Shown here: positions 46,274 to 54,927 of the stretch, one piece after another
Layout: the number at the start of each line of letters is the position of its first letter
Position numbering within the stretch: position 1 is the first letter of the stretch
Assembly: GCF_947504135.1 (NCBI RefSeq)
Contig: NZ_CANNGG010000001.1
Location: forward strand, 62,001 to 126,000
Reading direction: 5' to 3'
Length of the DNA: 64,000 bases
From: an uncultured Tenacibaculum sp.
GTDB taxonomy: Bacteria; Bacteroidota; Bacteroidia; Flavobacteriales; Flavobacteriaceae
Notes under the pieces: generated by a model
Databases searched by the model: none
The model's input: the letters and a program-made list of their open reading frames with translations, nothing else
What the model was told of the DNA's origin: nothing
Translations under genes and position numbers: made by a program

Positions 46274-48937
46274 TTTATACCCAATACTAAACAACATAAC
46301 CCTTGGCATTATGTGTGTTTTAGTATCAGAAATTAAATAGTCTGAAAAGCTGTTACTTTGTTTAAAAGTTGTGTTAAATAAGTTTTGAGCAGTAAACTTA
46401 AATAACCATGGACTATCTTCTTTTTGATACGATAGAGTAGCATTTGCAACATTGTAGTTATTTTTTGCTCCTAATGCTTTATTTTGGTAATCATAATGTG
46501 TGTAATCAAAATTAAAAATAAAACTTTTTAAAAAATCGTAATCTATAGTTACAAATGGCTCGTTAGTTATAAATTTTGATACAGAGTTACTTGATGTATA
46601 ATTTCCTATCGTTCGTTTATAACCAACCTCTATTGTAGGGAAATTATCAAACAAGGTTTCCGCTCCCAATTCCATGGAATAGTTTGTATTTCTATTATTT
46701 ACAAATACACCGTTGATGCTTTGAAGATATTTAGAGTTGTTATAACTCCCTATAAAATTATACCGAATTTTCTTTATTCTTTTTCGTAAAGAGCCTCTAA
46801 TATTCCAATCTTCACTTGGATTTTCGAATAATTGTGTTGTTAAAAAACGGTTTACTCCATCAAAACTTACAGCATTTCTGTATCCGTTTACTTTTTTAGT
46901 GTAATTCGCACTTGCGTGTAGCATTAACCCTCGGTACAAACTAAAACGCCTATAGCGTAATCGTGCCGAATGATACAATTCATTTTCTAAATTAGGATTT
47001 CCCTTAAAAACTGAATTATACGACTGTAAATAAAAACGATTGGCTAGTTGTGAAGCATTAGAGAAATTTGTTTTTAAATTATAGTTCAGTTCTATTTTCT
47101 TTGATTTATTGAATTCAATTTTTAGTAGAAAATCGGGCAATAAAACCCATTTACTCTTTTCTATAAACTCTTCTTGATTTACTTTCCAACGATAGTTGTG
47201 TAAATACGCTCCTTGTTTAAAAGTGAAGATTCCTGTTCTAAATTTATAATGGACTCCTGCAAAAAAATCATTGTGTTTAAAAACAGTACTATTGTTAAAT
47301 CCGCCCGATATAAATTCATTGATACTATCATCATCCAACAACTGAAAATCATTACTTGTAAATTTTTCTTGTTGATGAGTGTTACCAATTGTTGAATAAA
47401 TATGATTGTTATTATTCAATACCCAAAAATCTTTAAAAACGGTATGTAAATAATGTTTTTCAGTAAATTTATCTTGAAATAAACGCAATTGACTCTGTGT
47501 AGTATCTACAGGTTGTACGATATTTTGTATCGTTTTGGCATACGAATTTGAGGCTAACCAATTAGCGGTTGGCGTATTTTTATCAAACGTATAATCGGCA
47601 ATTGCAGAGAAAGTGTGTTTCTCAGACTGATCTTTATGCCATTCAAAATTTTGGTTTATATACCAAACATCATTGTTTCTATCAGTTTCAATACTATTGT
47701 TATCTGTATTAATTATGGATAAAATTGTATTCTCCTTCGTAACATCTGATTTTTTTACTTGCGTTCTTGCGTACCATTGCTCTTTGGTATTGGGTGCATA
47801 TTCAAGATTTAATTTACCAATACCTAACAAATTATTACTATTCGTTTTACTGGTTTTATCTTCTATAAACGTCGTGTATTCATTACGAGTTTCATTAAAA
47901 CTCTTGGTATCACTATGTGAAAAAATAACATACCCAGAAACATCTAATTTACTCGCCACGGTTTTGGTTATATTTAGTGCACCAAAACGTTGATTACTAC
48001 TTAATACGTCGCGACTTTCTAAGAACTGAGAAAAATCACCACCTTTCCAATTAAAATTACCACTAAATACTGCGTTAACTCCTCCTTGAAAATTCATATA
48101 ATCTTTAAATGTAAAAGTTTTTTCACCTATGTTGTTTAGGTTCCCTATGAAGTTTACATTGGTTTTTGGGGAGTAATAAAAAAGGTTAGCGTTTGCTTTA
48201 TGATAAGAATCATACCCCACATTTGCTCCTGCTTCAACATCACCAAAAACAAAACGCTTTTTATCTTCTTTTAACTGGATATTCATTGCCATATCCTCAG
48301 AGTCAGATACATTTTTTAAAAAAGCAACTTCGTTGTAGTTATCAATAACTTCTACTTTATTAACTGCATCAGCAGGAATGTTCTCTACCCCAAGTTTTGT
48401 ACCTCCCCCAAAAAACTTTTTACCATCTACTAATAATTTGGTTACTTTTTTTCCTTGTACCGTAACACCTCCATTTTTATCTACCTCAACGCCTGGTAGT
48501 TTTTTAAGTACGTTTTTTAATTTACGTTCGCTTCCATCAACAAACTTATCTGTGTTGTAAATAATGGTGTCTTGTTTTACAGTAACGGGTAATTCAATAA
48601 CAACTTCATCTAACTGGTTTTTTGCTTCTTTTAAAACAATATGTTTTGTTGTGTTTTCAACTGATGTTATATTAAAACTAGTAGTCTCATACCCTAAATA
48701 ACTAACACTAATCGTATAGTTATTATCTTTTTTGAGTTCTAAACGGTAGTTTCCCTCTTCATCTGAAATAGCAAAACTCATGTTTTCTGTTGCCTTTTTG
48801 GGTTTAGCAATAACGTTAGCAAACGATAATGAATTTTGTAAACTATCTTTTACTACTCCTTTAAAAACAATGGTTTGGGCATATGAAAAAACACTAAAAA
48901 ATAAGATAAAAACAACAACAACTATTTTCTTTTTCAT
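46268..48937 (-). CDS. Outer membrane beta-barrel receptor with carboxypeptidase-like regulatory domain (TonB-receptor-like)
   Basis: An 889-residue outer membrane protein: signal peptide (about 1-20), CarboxypepD_reg-like domain (GVVKDSLQNSLSFANVIAKP, GNYRLEL, SYLGYETT), a plug-like region (LKNVLKKLPGVEVDKNGGVT, GKKVTKLLVDGKKFFGGG, PADAVNKVEVIDNYNEV), then barrel strands ending MLFSIGYKL. This type usually accompanies GLPGLI genes, and three lie directly upstream, the nearest five bases away. The plug lacks the typical TonB-receptor YGxxAxGG block, so transport is not certain. Last gene of the operon. Confidence 0.82.
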   Translation of the reverse strand: MKKKIVVVVFILFFSVFSYAQTIVFKGVVKDSLQNSLSFANVIAKPKKATENMSFAISDEEGNYRLELKKDNNYTISVSYLGYETTSFNITSVENTTKHIVLKEAKNQLDEVVIELPVTVKQDTIIYNTDKFVDGSERKLKNVLKKLPGVEVDKNGGVTVQGKKVTKLLVDGKKFFGGGTKLGVENIPADAVNKVEVIDNYNEVAFLKNVSDSEDMAMNIQLKEDKKRFVFGDVEAGANVGYDSYHKANANLFYYSPKTNVNFIGNLNNIGEKTFTFKDYMNFQGGVNAVFSGNFNWKGGDFSQFLESRDVLSSNQRFGALNITKTVASKLDVSGYVIFSHSDTKSFNETRNEYTTFIEDKTSKTNSNNLLGIGKLNLEYAPNTKEQWYARTQVKKSDVTKENTILSIINTDNNSIETDRNNDVWYINQNFEWHKDQSEKHTFSAIADYTFDKNTPTANWLASNSYAKTIQNIVQPVDTTQSQLRLFQDKFTEKHYLHTVFKDFWVLNNNNHIYSTIGNTHQQEKFTSNDFQLLDDDSINEFISGGFNNSTVFKHNDFFAGVHYKFRTGIFTFKQGAYLHNYRWKVNQEEFIEKSKWVLLPDFLLKIEFNKSKKIELNYNLKTNFSNASQLANRFYLQSYNSVFKGNPNLENELYHSARLRYRRFSLYRGLMLHASANYTKKVNGYRNAVSFDGVNRFLTTQLFENPSEDWNIRGSLRKRIKKIRYNFIGSYNNSKYLQSINGVFVNNRNTNYSMELGAETLFDNFPTIEVGYKRTIGNYTSSNSVSKFITNEPFVTIDYDFLKSFIFNFDYTHYDYQNKALGAKNNYNVANATLSYQKEDSPWLFKFTAQNLFNTTFKQSNSFSDYLISDTKTHIMPRVMLFSIGYKL

Positions 48938-48942
48938 AAAAA

Positions 48943-49683
48943 CTATCTTTTACCTCTTTCTAAATTTTTAAAGAATTGTTTACTCATTTCTGTATATTCT
49001 TTTTCTGTCATTCTCTTTCCCTTATTGGGTTTTTCAATTTTTATTTCTTCTTTAGGGTTTAAGGTTATGCTCGTAGCTTTTATAAAGAATTGATCGTGAG
49101 AAATCTCTAAGATTAATCCAGGGAGACCAAAATATTCTTTGGGCCCGAAATTAACAGGGATCATTGGTGTAAACCACGCTTCTACCATTCTTGTTGGTTT
49201 ATCATCCCTAACTTTTTGCCTTGCTACTGCTTTAAAACACTGATAATTCCCTATCATTTTAGTTTCTTGGGAAATACTCCATTCAAGTGTAGGCATTTCT
49301 ACGCGGAGTGACTCACCTACTTCAATTTGTTTAAAATAATCTTTCTCTTTTGAGTTGCTGTAATATTTACTTTTAGCTCCAGCCGCAAGGTAGGTTACGC
49401 TCATTACTGTCCCTTCATTTTTCATTTTATTTTCTACCTGATACAACGACTCTGCATTAGAAAACAACAAAACACCCATAACATCTTTACTATTTTGCAA
49501 CATTTTTCGAACATAAGGCTGTACATGCTTAGGTGTTTTTTGTTTTTTTAGTATTGAATCAACCGACTTATTACTAATTGGATTCATAGAAATGGTATAA
49601 AAAACTTTACCTTGTATGGTATTTTGAGAATTTAGTACTAAACAATATGTTATGAAGACAAAAAGGAAAAACTTGTATTTCAT
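48943..49683 (-). CDS. GLPGLI family protein 1
   Basis: Secreted protein of 246 residues. A signal peptide (1-18) is followed by the GLPGLI family pattern: IQGKVFYTISMNPISN near the start, LEWSISQETKMIGNYQCFKAVA in the middle, VEAWFTPMIPVNFGPKEYFGLPGLILEI with the eponymous motif near residue 185, and NPKEEIKIEKPNKGKRMTEKEY. Function unknown; such proteins are probably in the periplasm or outer membrane. Nearest to the receptor gene. The start is 38 bases from the stop of GLPGLI 2. Confidence 0.9.
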   Translation of the reverse strand: MKYKFFLFVFITYCLVLNSQNTIQGKVFYTISMNPISNKSVDSILKKQKTPKHVQPYVRKMLQNSKDVMGVLLFSNAESLYQVENKMKNEGTVMSVTYLAAGAKSKYYSNSKEKDYFKQIEVGESLRVEMPTLEWSISQETKMIGNYQCFKAVARQKVRDDKPTRMVEAWFTPMIPVNFGPKEYFGLPGLILEISHDQFFIKATSITLNPKEEIKIEKPNKGKRMTEKEYTEMSKQFFKNLERGKR

Positions 49684-49721
49684 TTTTTATAAAAAATAAC
49701 TATTTAAAAAATTCTTTTTCT

Positions 49722-50459
49722 TTAAAGTTCTTTAAACTCTTTTCTCGCTTTTATAAGCATGTTTCTATATTGTTCCTCAGTTATTACCTTTCCTTTATTA
49801 GGTTTATTTACAATCACTTCTTTTTGTGGATTTAAGGTAATACTTGTAGCAAAATATTTAATACCATTTCTTTCTAACTCCAGAATTAAACCAGGTGTTC
49901 CTGAAAAACCTATGGGTCCAAATGACACATTTATTTCGGGTGCATACCATGCTTCTATCTTATATTCTTTAAACCCATTTCTAGTTTTAACTTTCTCTAT
50001 TGTCTCTGCTTTAAAACAAGTATAATTTCCAATTTTTTTTGATGTATTTTTTAACTCCCATTTTAGACGATTATACTTTATAATGAAAACTTCACCGAAA
50101 GTATTTTTCTCTCTCAATCTTTCTGTAACAGAATTATAATAAATTCCTTTACCTTCTGACCCTATAGAGAATTTTAGAAATTTATCTTTAGGAGTATTCA
50201 TTAAGTCTTGTACATTAAATAAACTTTTTTGTTCATTAAATTTGAGATAAAATTTTAAAGATTTATGAGCTTTTTTTGTCGTTTTCTCAAGTTTAGAAAA
50301 CTTTGTATATTTTTTAACTCCAAGTTTTTCTTTCTTATCTTCGGTATAAATAGCATTTAATTTTTCTTTTTGATAAGTTACTATACCTTGAATATTATTT
50401 TGTGACCATATATTCAAGGAAAGTGTTATACAAATAAAGAAAAGCAAATTATTCTTCAT
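49722..50459 (-). CDS. GLPGLI family protein 2, with a diverged motif
   Basis: Paralogue of 245 residues with signal peptide (1-19). The family core is clear: KWELKNTSKKIGNYTCFKAET, IEAWYAPEINVSFGPIGFSG and SITLNPQKEVIVNKPNKGK. The name-giving motif reads GTPGLI instead of GLPGLI. Start overlaps the stop of GLPGLI 3 by one base (TAATG), so they are coupled. It has more lysine than its neighbours. Function unknown. Confidence 0.87.
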   Translation of the reverse strand: MKNNLLFFICITLSLNIWSQNNIQGIVTYQKEKLNAIYTEDKKEKLGVKKYTKFSKLEKTTKKAHKSLKFYLKFNEQKSLFNVQDLMNTPKDKFLKFSIGSEGKGIYYNSVTERLREKNTFGEVFIIKYNRLKWELKNTSKKIGNYTCFKAETIEKVKTRNGFKEYKIEAWYAPEINVSFGPIGFSGTPGLILELERNGIKYFATSITLNPQKEVIVNKPNKGKVITEEQYRNMLIKARKEFKEL

Positions 50460-51136
50460 TATTTTTTATCTGAATATTTTTTATAAAACTCTTTTAAGAA
50501 CTCTTCCTCTGTAATTCTCTTTCCTTTTTTTGGTTTTTTTATCTTATCTGAGATTGAAAACTCTATTTTTTTTAAATTATAAGTTAATGTATTATTATTA
50601 AGCTGTACAATCAACCCAGGTAACCCGTGATATTTATTAGGCCCGAAACTATAAGGTATTTCTGGTGCATACCATGCAACTGTTGGTCTAAACTTTTTAC
50701 TCTTATTAATATTTAATGTTTCAGCTTTATAACATAGTAAGTCACCAATTTTCTTAGATTCTTGTAACAATTTCCATACTACTTTCTTATAAGAAACAAA
50801 AAGATTGTCGCCTTCAGTTTCATTTAAATAAAAACAATTTTGTTCTTTTCCGTAACTTGTATAGTATTTATTATTATTTCCTGCGAGTACTTTTGTCAAG
50901 TTAATTCCTTTTTCAAAATCATTTTTCAACACCTCTTTTTCAAAATAATAAGATTCTACTAAATTAAATAACATCTCATATTCTACATTTTTAGCATCTT
51001 CTATTAAAAGTTGAGCTCTAATGTTTTTTACTTTAGTTGTTTTTTCAGGTTTGTTTAATATTATTTCGTAGGTGGCTTTGTTAACTTTTTGACCAAAAGC
51101 AACTGATACTGCTAAAAAAAATATATATTTTACCAT
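50459..51136 (-). CDS. GLPGLI family protein 3
   Basis: Paralogue of 225 residues and first of the three. The signal peptide is short (about 1-15). Core pattern: VWKLLQESKKIGDLLCYKAET, VAWYAPEIPYSFGPNKYHGLPGLIVQL and KKPKKGKRITEEEFL. It lacks the NPKEE segment in its usual form. The three tandem copies are clearly related but strongly diverged, so the duplications are old. A terminator of the secreted miniprotein lies just upstream. Confidence 0.88.
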   Translation of the reverse strand: MVKYIFFLAVSVAFGQKVNKATYEIILNKPEKTTKVKNIRAQLLIEDAKNVEYEMLFNLVESYYFEKEVLKNDFEKGINLTKVLAGNNNKYYTSYGKEQNCFYLNETEGDNLFVSYKKVVWKLLQESKKIGDLLCYKAETLNINKSKKFRPTVAWYAPEIPYSFGPNKYHGLPGLIVQLNNNTLTYNLKKIEFSISDKIKKPKKGKRITEEEFLKEFYKKYSDKK

Positions 51137-51151
51137 AAGTATTAATCTTAA

Positions 51152-51177
51152 AACAAGGTTGTAAAAACAACCTTGTT
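51152..51177 (-). terminator. Hairpin terminator of the secreted miniprotein gene
   Basis: Perfect 11-base stem AACAAGGTTGT/ACAACCTTGTT with a 4-base loop and four T following on the minus strand. It lies between the miniprotein stop and GLPGLI 3, so it may terminate or attenuate. Confidence 0.7.
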
Positions 51178-51187
51178 ATCTGTATTA

Positions 51188-51418
51188 TTATAAATTATTA
51201 TAACAGTCTAAATAAATCGTTTTGAATACTTTTACAGCAAATTCAGACTCTGACCCCCCATTATGAATATCCCATCCAAACTCTTCTGCTAAAGCCTCTA
51301 CTGCATCTCTTGAGCTTTTTACACAATCACTTGCTGTTCTTTCTTCAACACTAACATTAGCATTCACTAAACTGCTTGTAGCAAATAACATTGCTACTAT
51401 TAACATTACTTTTTTCAT
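51188..51418 (-). CDS. Small secreted protein with two cysteines, unknown function
   Basis: A 76-residue exported protein. MKKVMLIVAMLFATSSLVNA forms a signal peptide; the mature part of about 56 residues begins NVSVEERT and has one cysteine near each end (DCVKSS, LDCYNN) that could form a disulfide, with an acidic helical middle (DAVEALAEEFGWD). I recognise no family. The ATG at 51418 gives a proper signal peptide; an upstream extension of 13 residues is unlikely. It is upstream of the GLPGLI operon on the same strand, separated by a hairpin. Confidence 0.65.
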   Translation of the reverse strand: MKKVMLIVAMLFATSSLVNANVSVEERTASDCVKSSRDAVEALAEEFGWDIHNGGSESEFAVKVFKTIYLDCYNNL

Positions 51419-51788
51419 TTTTAAAATTTTTAATTTGATTAATAATTTACTGTACACTCTTTTGTAAGTTAAAGAGCATAATCAGTTTTATAAAACAAAA
51501 AGAAAAATGTGCGCAATTTTATAAACATTCTTCTTCTTTTACTAGCTAGTGGGTAATAAGAAAAGTGATCAAATTTTTATTATTACCTTTCTCAAACATA
51601 TAAAATTACTTTTTAACAAATGTTAAAGCCTATCAGGGATAACCCTGAGTTGGCACCATTTTCTTCTCAGGGTTATCCCTAATTTAGTTTTTTTTAATAC
51701 TAATAATCAATCACTTACTATAAATGTTAAAATTTTGTTAAAAAGTAATTTTGAAGCTTTTTTATAAAAATAAGAATACTTTTACTTT
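51419..51788. other. Intergenic region of 370 bases with regulatory-looking palindromes
   Basis: AT-rich gap between divergent genes (secreted miniprotein and moaD). It holds ACTAGCTAGT (51541-51550), the two related palindromes described separately at 51633-51682, and T-rich stretches. I see no perfect TAnnTTTG element for either gene and no open reading frame beyond 20 codons. Confidence 0.7.
51633..51682. repeat. Paired palindromes (15-bp perfect inverted repeat)
   Basis: TCAGGG-ATAA-CCCTGA (51633-51648) is itself a perfect palindrome. TCAGGG-TTAT-CCCTAA (51667-51682) is the same with one mismatch. Together they form a 15-base perfect inverted repeat (51635-51649 with 51666-51680) around a 16-base spacer. 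They look like two dimeric operator sites 34 bases apart, or a cruciform or hairpin. Confidence 0.65.
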
Positions 51789-52031
51789 ATGAAAACAACC
51801 CTATTACTTTTTGGTATCGCTGCAGATTTAGCTGATAGTTCTTCATTAACCCTAGAACTACCTAACAAAAGCACAGTTGCTAGTTTTAAAGAATTTCTTT
51901 CTAATGAATTTCCTGAGTTTCAAAAAATGAGTTCGTATGCTGTGGCTATTAATGAGAGTTATGCAAGCGATGATACACTCATACGAGAAAATGATGTAAT
52001 AGCCATTATACCTCCAGTAAGCGGAGGGTAG
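51789..52031 (+). CDS. moaD: Molybdopterin synthase sulfur carrier subunit
   Basis: Ubiquitin-fold protein of 80 residues ending in the Gly-Gly that is thiocarboxylated to donate sulfur to molybdopterin. The MoaD pattern is LLFGIAADLADSSSLTLEL, TVASFKEFLSNEFPEF, VAINESYASDD and the C-terminal DVIAIIPPVSGG. Its partner moaE lies about 9.6 kb downstream and no other moa, mog or mod gene is near. The paired palindromes lie 107 bases upstream. A ThiS-like role is less likely because PPVSGG is typical of MoaD. Confidence 0.88.
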   Translation: MKTTLLLFGIAADLADSSSLTLELPNKSTVASFKEFLSNEFPEFQKMSSYAVAINESYASDDTLIRENDVIAIIPPVSGG

Positions 52032-52051
52032 TTGTTTAATGATATACTTAC

Positions 52052-52127
52052 TAATGTAATAATGATTTAATGTAGCATGAACTTTAAGAATGTCATTATT
52101 ACATTAAATCACTAACACATTAAATCA
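52052..52127. repeat. Inverted and direct repeats between moaD and the DUF3817 gene
   Basis: TAATGTAATAATGA (52052-52065) and its exact complement (52093-52106) form a 14-base inverted repeat with a 27-base loop. ACATTAAATCA is present twice to the right (from 52101 and from 52117), and its complement lies at the left arm. Probably a weak bidirectional terminator or a dispersed intergenic repeat. Confidence 0.5.
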
Positions 52128-52130
52128 ATA

Positions 52131-52412
52131 TTATACTGTTTCTTGCTTAAGATATCTCCCTACGAAAAAGGTTCCGAAAGGTAAAATAGACAACAAACAA
52201 ACAATTCCGAAAGTTTTACTGTTCCAGTTTAACTCGTATTTCAACATAATTGCTAATACGATGTACCCTACAAATAGTAATCCGTGAGGCATTCCTAACA
52301 TTTTTACATATTCTGGATTTCCTTGCATGTATTTAATTGGAACTGCTATAAAAAGCAATAAAATGTAAGATAATCCTTCTAATAAACTTACTAATCTGAA
52401 AAAATTAATCAT
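52131..52412 (-). CDS. DUF3817 integral membrane protein
   Basis: Small membrane protein of 93 residues with three hydrophobic helices. DUF3817 features are FFRLVSLLEGLSYILLLF, the loop MLGMPHGLLFVGYIVLA with a conserved His, and LPFGTFFVGRYLK near the end. The ATG at 52412 is chosen because a longer frame would run into the 3' end of the TonB-dependent receptor gene. Ten bases after that receptor, same strand. Function unknown. Confidence 0.85.
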   Translation of the reverse strand: MINFFRLVSLLEGLSYILLLFIAVPIKYMQGNPEYVKMLGMPHGLLFVGYIVLAIMLKYELNWNSKTFGIVCLLSILPFGTFFVGRYLKQETV

Positions 52413-52422
52413 TTGTTTGCGC

Positions 52423-54924
52423 TTAAAAATTCGTTTGTAAAGATACTGAAATATTGCGTCCTGCAGAAGATACTCCAGAGGCAAATTCTTTATAATGCTC
52501 GTCAAATAAATTAGACAATTGCGCTTGTATTGCAATGTTTTTAGTGAACTGATATTTTCCGTACAATCCAACAGTCATCCAACTAGGAGTACCGTAATAC
52601 ATATCAATATCATTTGTTGCATCAGGGTTCACAATTGGTGTTTGTTGGTGATTATCTATACCTTCTGTTAGGTTATAATCAGAAATGTCTTTTTTAGCAT
52701 TAAAAACTAAGTTAGCTCCTCCTTCAAACTTCTTATTTACATAACTTAAATCGAAACGACCAAATAATGGTGGAATAGATGATAATGGTTCATCTGGCAC
52801 TCCTTTTTCTTCCGACTTTAATGTATTTCCCTTTGTGTACGTTATTGATCCCGATGTTTTCCAATTTTTAGAGATTTTACCTTCATAACTTGCAGTAAAT
52901 CCTGTAATGTAAGCTCTTCCTCTGTTATAATTCGTTAAAATTTCTCCATCAGCAGTATTGTATTCATCTCCATCGTAGAACACAGTACTTTGTCCAAAAA
53001 ATTCATACGGAATTCGAGTGATATTTCGATCTAATATTGTGTAATAGGCATTCATTCCTACTCTAAACTTTCTATTATTAACATATTTTTGAAGTCCTAT
53101 TTCGAAGTTATATGCGTATTCGGGTCCTAACTCGGTATTAGGAACTGTTAACCTACCGCTTTTCTCTCTAATTTTTCCTACATCATCAATATTTGGAGAA
53201 CGGAAACCTGAAGAAATAACTCCGTTTAATTGCCAATTTCTTGTTGGCTTATATACATAACCTATCGTTGCTGTAATGGATTGATTATCTAATCGAATAT
53301 CGTTTTGTGGAATATCTATGAATGTTTCATCAATCCACTTAGCTTTTAATACTGTATGCGTACCTCTAATACCTGTGTTTAAAGTAGATTTAGCATTGAT
53401 ATCCTGACGGTAATCTACATAAAAAGCAGAGCTTAAATAACTACTTCCACCATCAGGATAACGAGATTGAACTGCAAAATCACCATCAAACCCGATAATT
53501 TCATTTCCGTTTAATCGCAATGTTTTTCCGTAAGAATTAGAAGCAACGTCATTATAAGCAAGCTCAACTCCATACCCTAAATTTCTATGCGCTGCTAACG
53601 GAACTGTAAAATCTCCATTCAAACTAAAAACATCTACTGCTTCCTTTCTATACGATCTATCTAAACTTCCAAATTTTCGTTGAACACGACTCTCTTTTAT
53701 GTTTTGATATGCTAAGGTAATTGTTCCTTTATCCATCCATTTTTTCTTTGAATTGATGAGTAATTGTGGCGAAACTAATAATCTTTCTTGCGGACCATAA
53801 TACCACTCAGCAAATTTTAAATCTCCATTTCCTTTTAACTCTGTTAATTTATCAAAACGTGGGATATTTGAAGAGTTTGAATATTGAATGTTTAACTTAA
53901 AATCGGTGTCTTTTGAAAAAGGAACATAAAACTTCTGCAATACATCTGTTTGACTGTAACCAGTATTTCTCTGAATATTTAAATTAGAATTTGCAACTGG
54001 TGTATCGTTGTAATAACTATCAGTATTATTAGAGTAGAAAGGTACTTTGCCCCAGTCATTAAAACCATGAGAACGATTTTTTCCCATTCGTAAATCACCA
54101 AAATTACTGTGAGCTACACTGGTAAATGATGCCCATTTTTTAAATCTAAGTTCGGTAGAAACTACATTGGTTACCTCATTATTTGCTGAACTGTATCGTA
54201 AAAAGGCACTTCCTTTTACTTCGCTACCTTTTTCTGATATTTTTGGTGTTTTTGTATAGTAGTGAATTACTCCACCTAAAGCATCTGAACCATAAATTAC
54301 TGATGACGGACCAAAAACAATTTCAGTTCTATCTAATAAATTGGGAGCTACTGTAATTGAATTTTGTAAGTGTCCTTTTCTATAAATCGCATTATTCATA
54401 CGAACACCATCAACCACTAATAACACTCGGTTACTTTCCATTCCTCGCATTACAGGACTTCCTCCCCCAAATTGTGATTTTTGAATTTTTATTCCAGGTA
54501 CACTCGATAATAAATCTGCTGATGTTTGTGGTGATAATTTTTCTATCTCTTTTGATGAAACTACCGCAATTTGTTCTGCTATACGATTTGTTTTTTCTCT
54601 GTTCTTAAATACCGAAACGACCACCTCATCTAACTGCTCTGAGTTTTTTGACAAATACACATGATAATTATTTACCTTTAAAGCTGATTTTTTCTCTTGA
54701 TATTCTGCATACGAAACATGCGAAAAAATTAGCACTTCATTTTTTGAAAAAGCTGAAATATCAACTTTTCCTAACTCATCGCTTACAGCATACGTTGTAT
54801 TATTTTTATTAAATACAGTAACAGATTCAACAGGTTTTCCTGTTTCAGCATCAATAACAGTAAGGTTTTGTGAAAAAATTGTGGTTACAATTAGTAAAAA
54901 AAATACAGTAATTATTTGTTTCAT
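52423..54924 (-). CDS. TonB-dependent receptor, haem-receptor-like, with N-terminal carboxypeptidase-like domain
   Basis: An 833-residue outer membrane receptor: signal peptide (1-18), CarboxypepD_reg-like domain (about 22-95), a TonB-box region around LDEVVVSVFKN, plug (about 110-230) with PVMRGMESNRVLLVVDGVRMNN and VIYGSDALGGVIHYYT, and the barrel to GRNISVSLQTNF. In the barrel, SGFRSPNIDDVGK and VPNTELGPE correspond to the FRAP...NPNL boxes of haem receptors, but no histidine lies between them. Haem uptake is a possibility, not a conclusion. Three bases downstream of recO. Confidence 0.87.
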   Translation of the reverse strand: MKQIITVFFLLIVTTIFSQNLTVIDAETGKPVESVTVFNKNNTTYAVSDELGKVDISAFSKNEVLIFSHVSYAEYQEKKSALKVNNYHVYLSKNSEQLDEVVVSVFKNREKTNRIAEQIAVVSSKEIEKLSPQTSADLLSSVPGIKIQKSQFGGGSPVMRGMESNRVLLVVDGVRMNNAIYRKGHLQNSITVAPNLLDRTEIVFGPSSVIYGSDALGGVIHYYTKTPKISEKGSEVKGSAFLRYSSANNEVTNVVSTELRFKKWASFTSVAHSNFGDLRMGKNRSHGFNDWGKVPFYSNNTDSYYNDTPVANSNLNIQRNTGYSQTDVLQKFYVPFSKDTDFKLNIQYSNSSNIPRFDKLTELKGNGDLKFAEWYYGPQERLLVSPQLLINSKKKWMDKGTITLAYQNIKESRVQRKFGSLDRSYRKEAVDVFSLNGDFTVPLAAHRNLGYGVELAYNDVASNSYGKTLRLNGNEIIGFDGDFAVQSRYPDGGSSYLSSAFYVDYRQDINAKSTLNTGIRGTHTVLKAKWIDETFIDIPQNDIRLDNQSITATIGYVYKPTRNWQLNGVISSGFRSPNIDDVGKIREKSGRLTVPNTELGPEYAYNFEIGLQKYVNNRKFRVGMNAYYTILDRNITRIPYEFFGQSTVFYDGDEYNTADGEILTNYNRGRAYITGFTASYEGKISKNWKTSGSITYTKGNTLKSEEKGVPDEPLSSIPPLFGRFDLSYVNKKFEGGANLVFNAKKDISDYNLTEGIDNHQQTPIVNPDATNDIDMYYGTPSWMTVGLYGKYQFTKNIAIQAQLSNLFDEHYKEFASGVSSAGRNISVSLQTNF

Positions 54925-54927
54925 AAA

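Noticed and set aside
51649..51670. TTGGCAC in the spacer of the paired palindromes, like a sigma-54 -24 element
   Set aside because: The matching -12 TTGC at the right spacing is missing (CATTT then TCTTC follow), so it is probably chance.
51620..51682. A 20-codon open frame exactly over the paired palindromes
   Set aside because: Its codons are dictated by the inverted repeat, it has no promoter or ribosome-site evidence, and such short frames are expected by chance.
52413..52571. N-terminal extension of the DUF3817 protein
   Set aside because: It would overlap the 3' end of the TonB-dependent receptor; the conserved protein begins MINFFRLVS at 52412.
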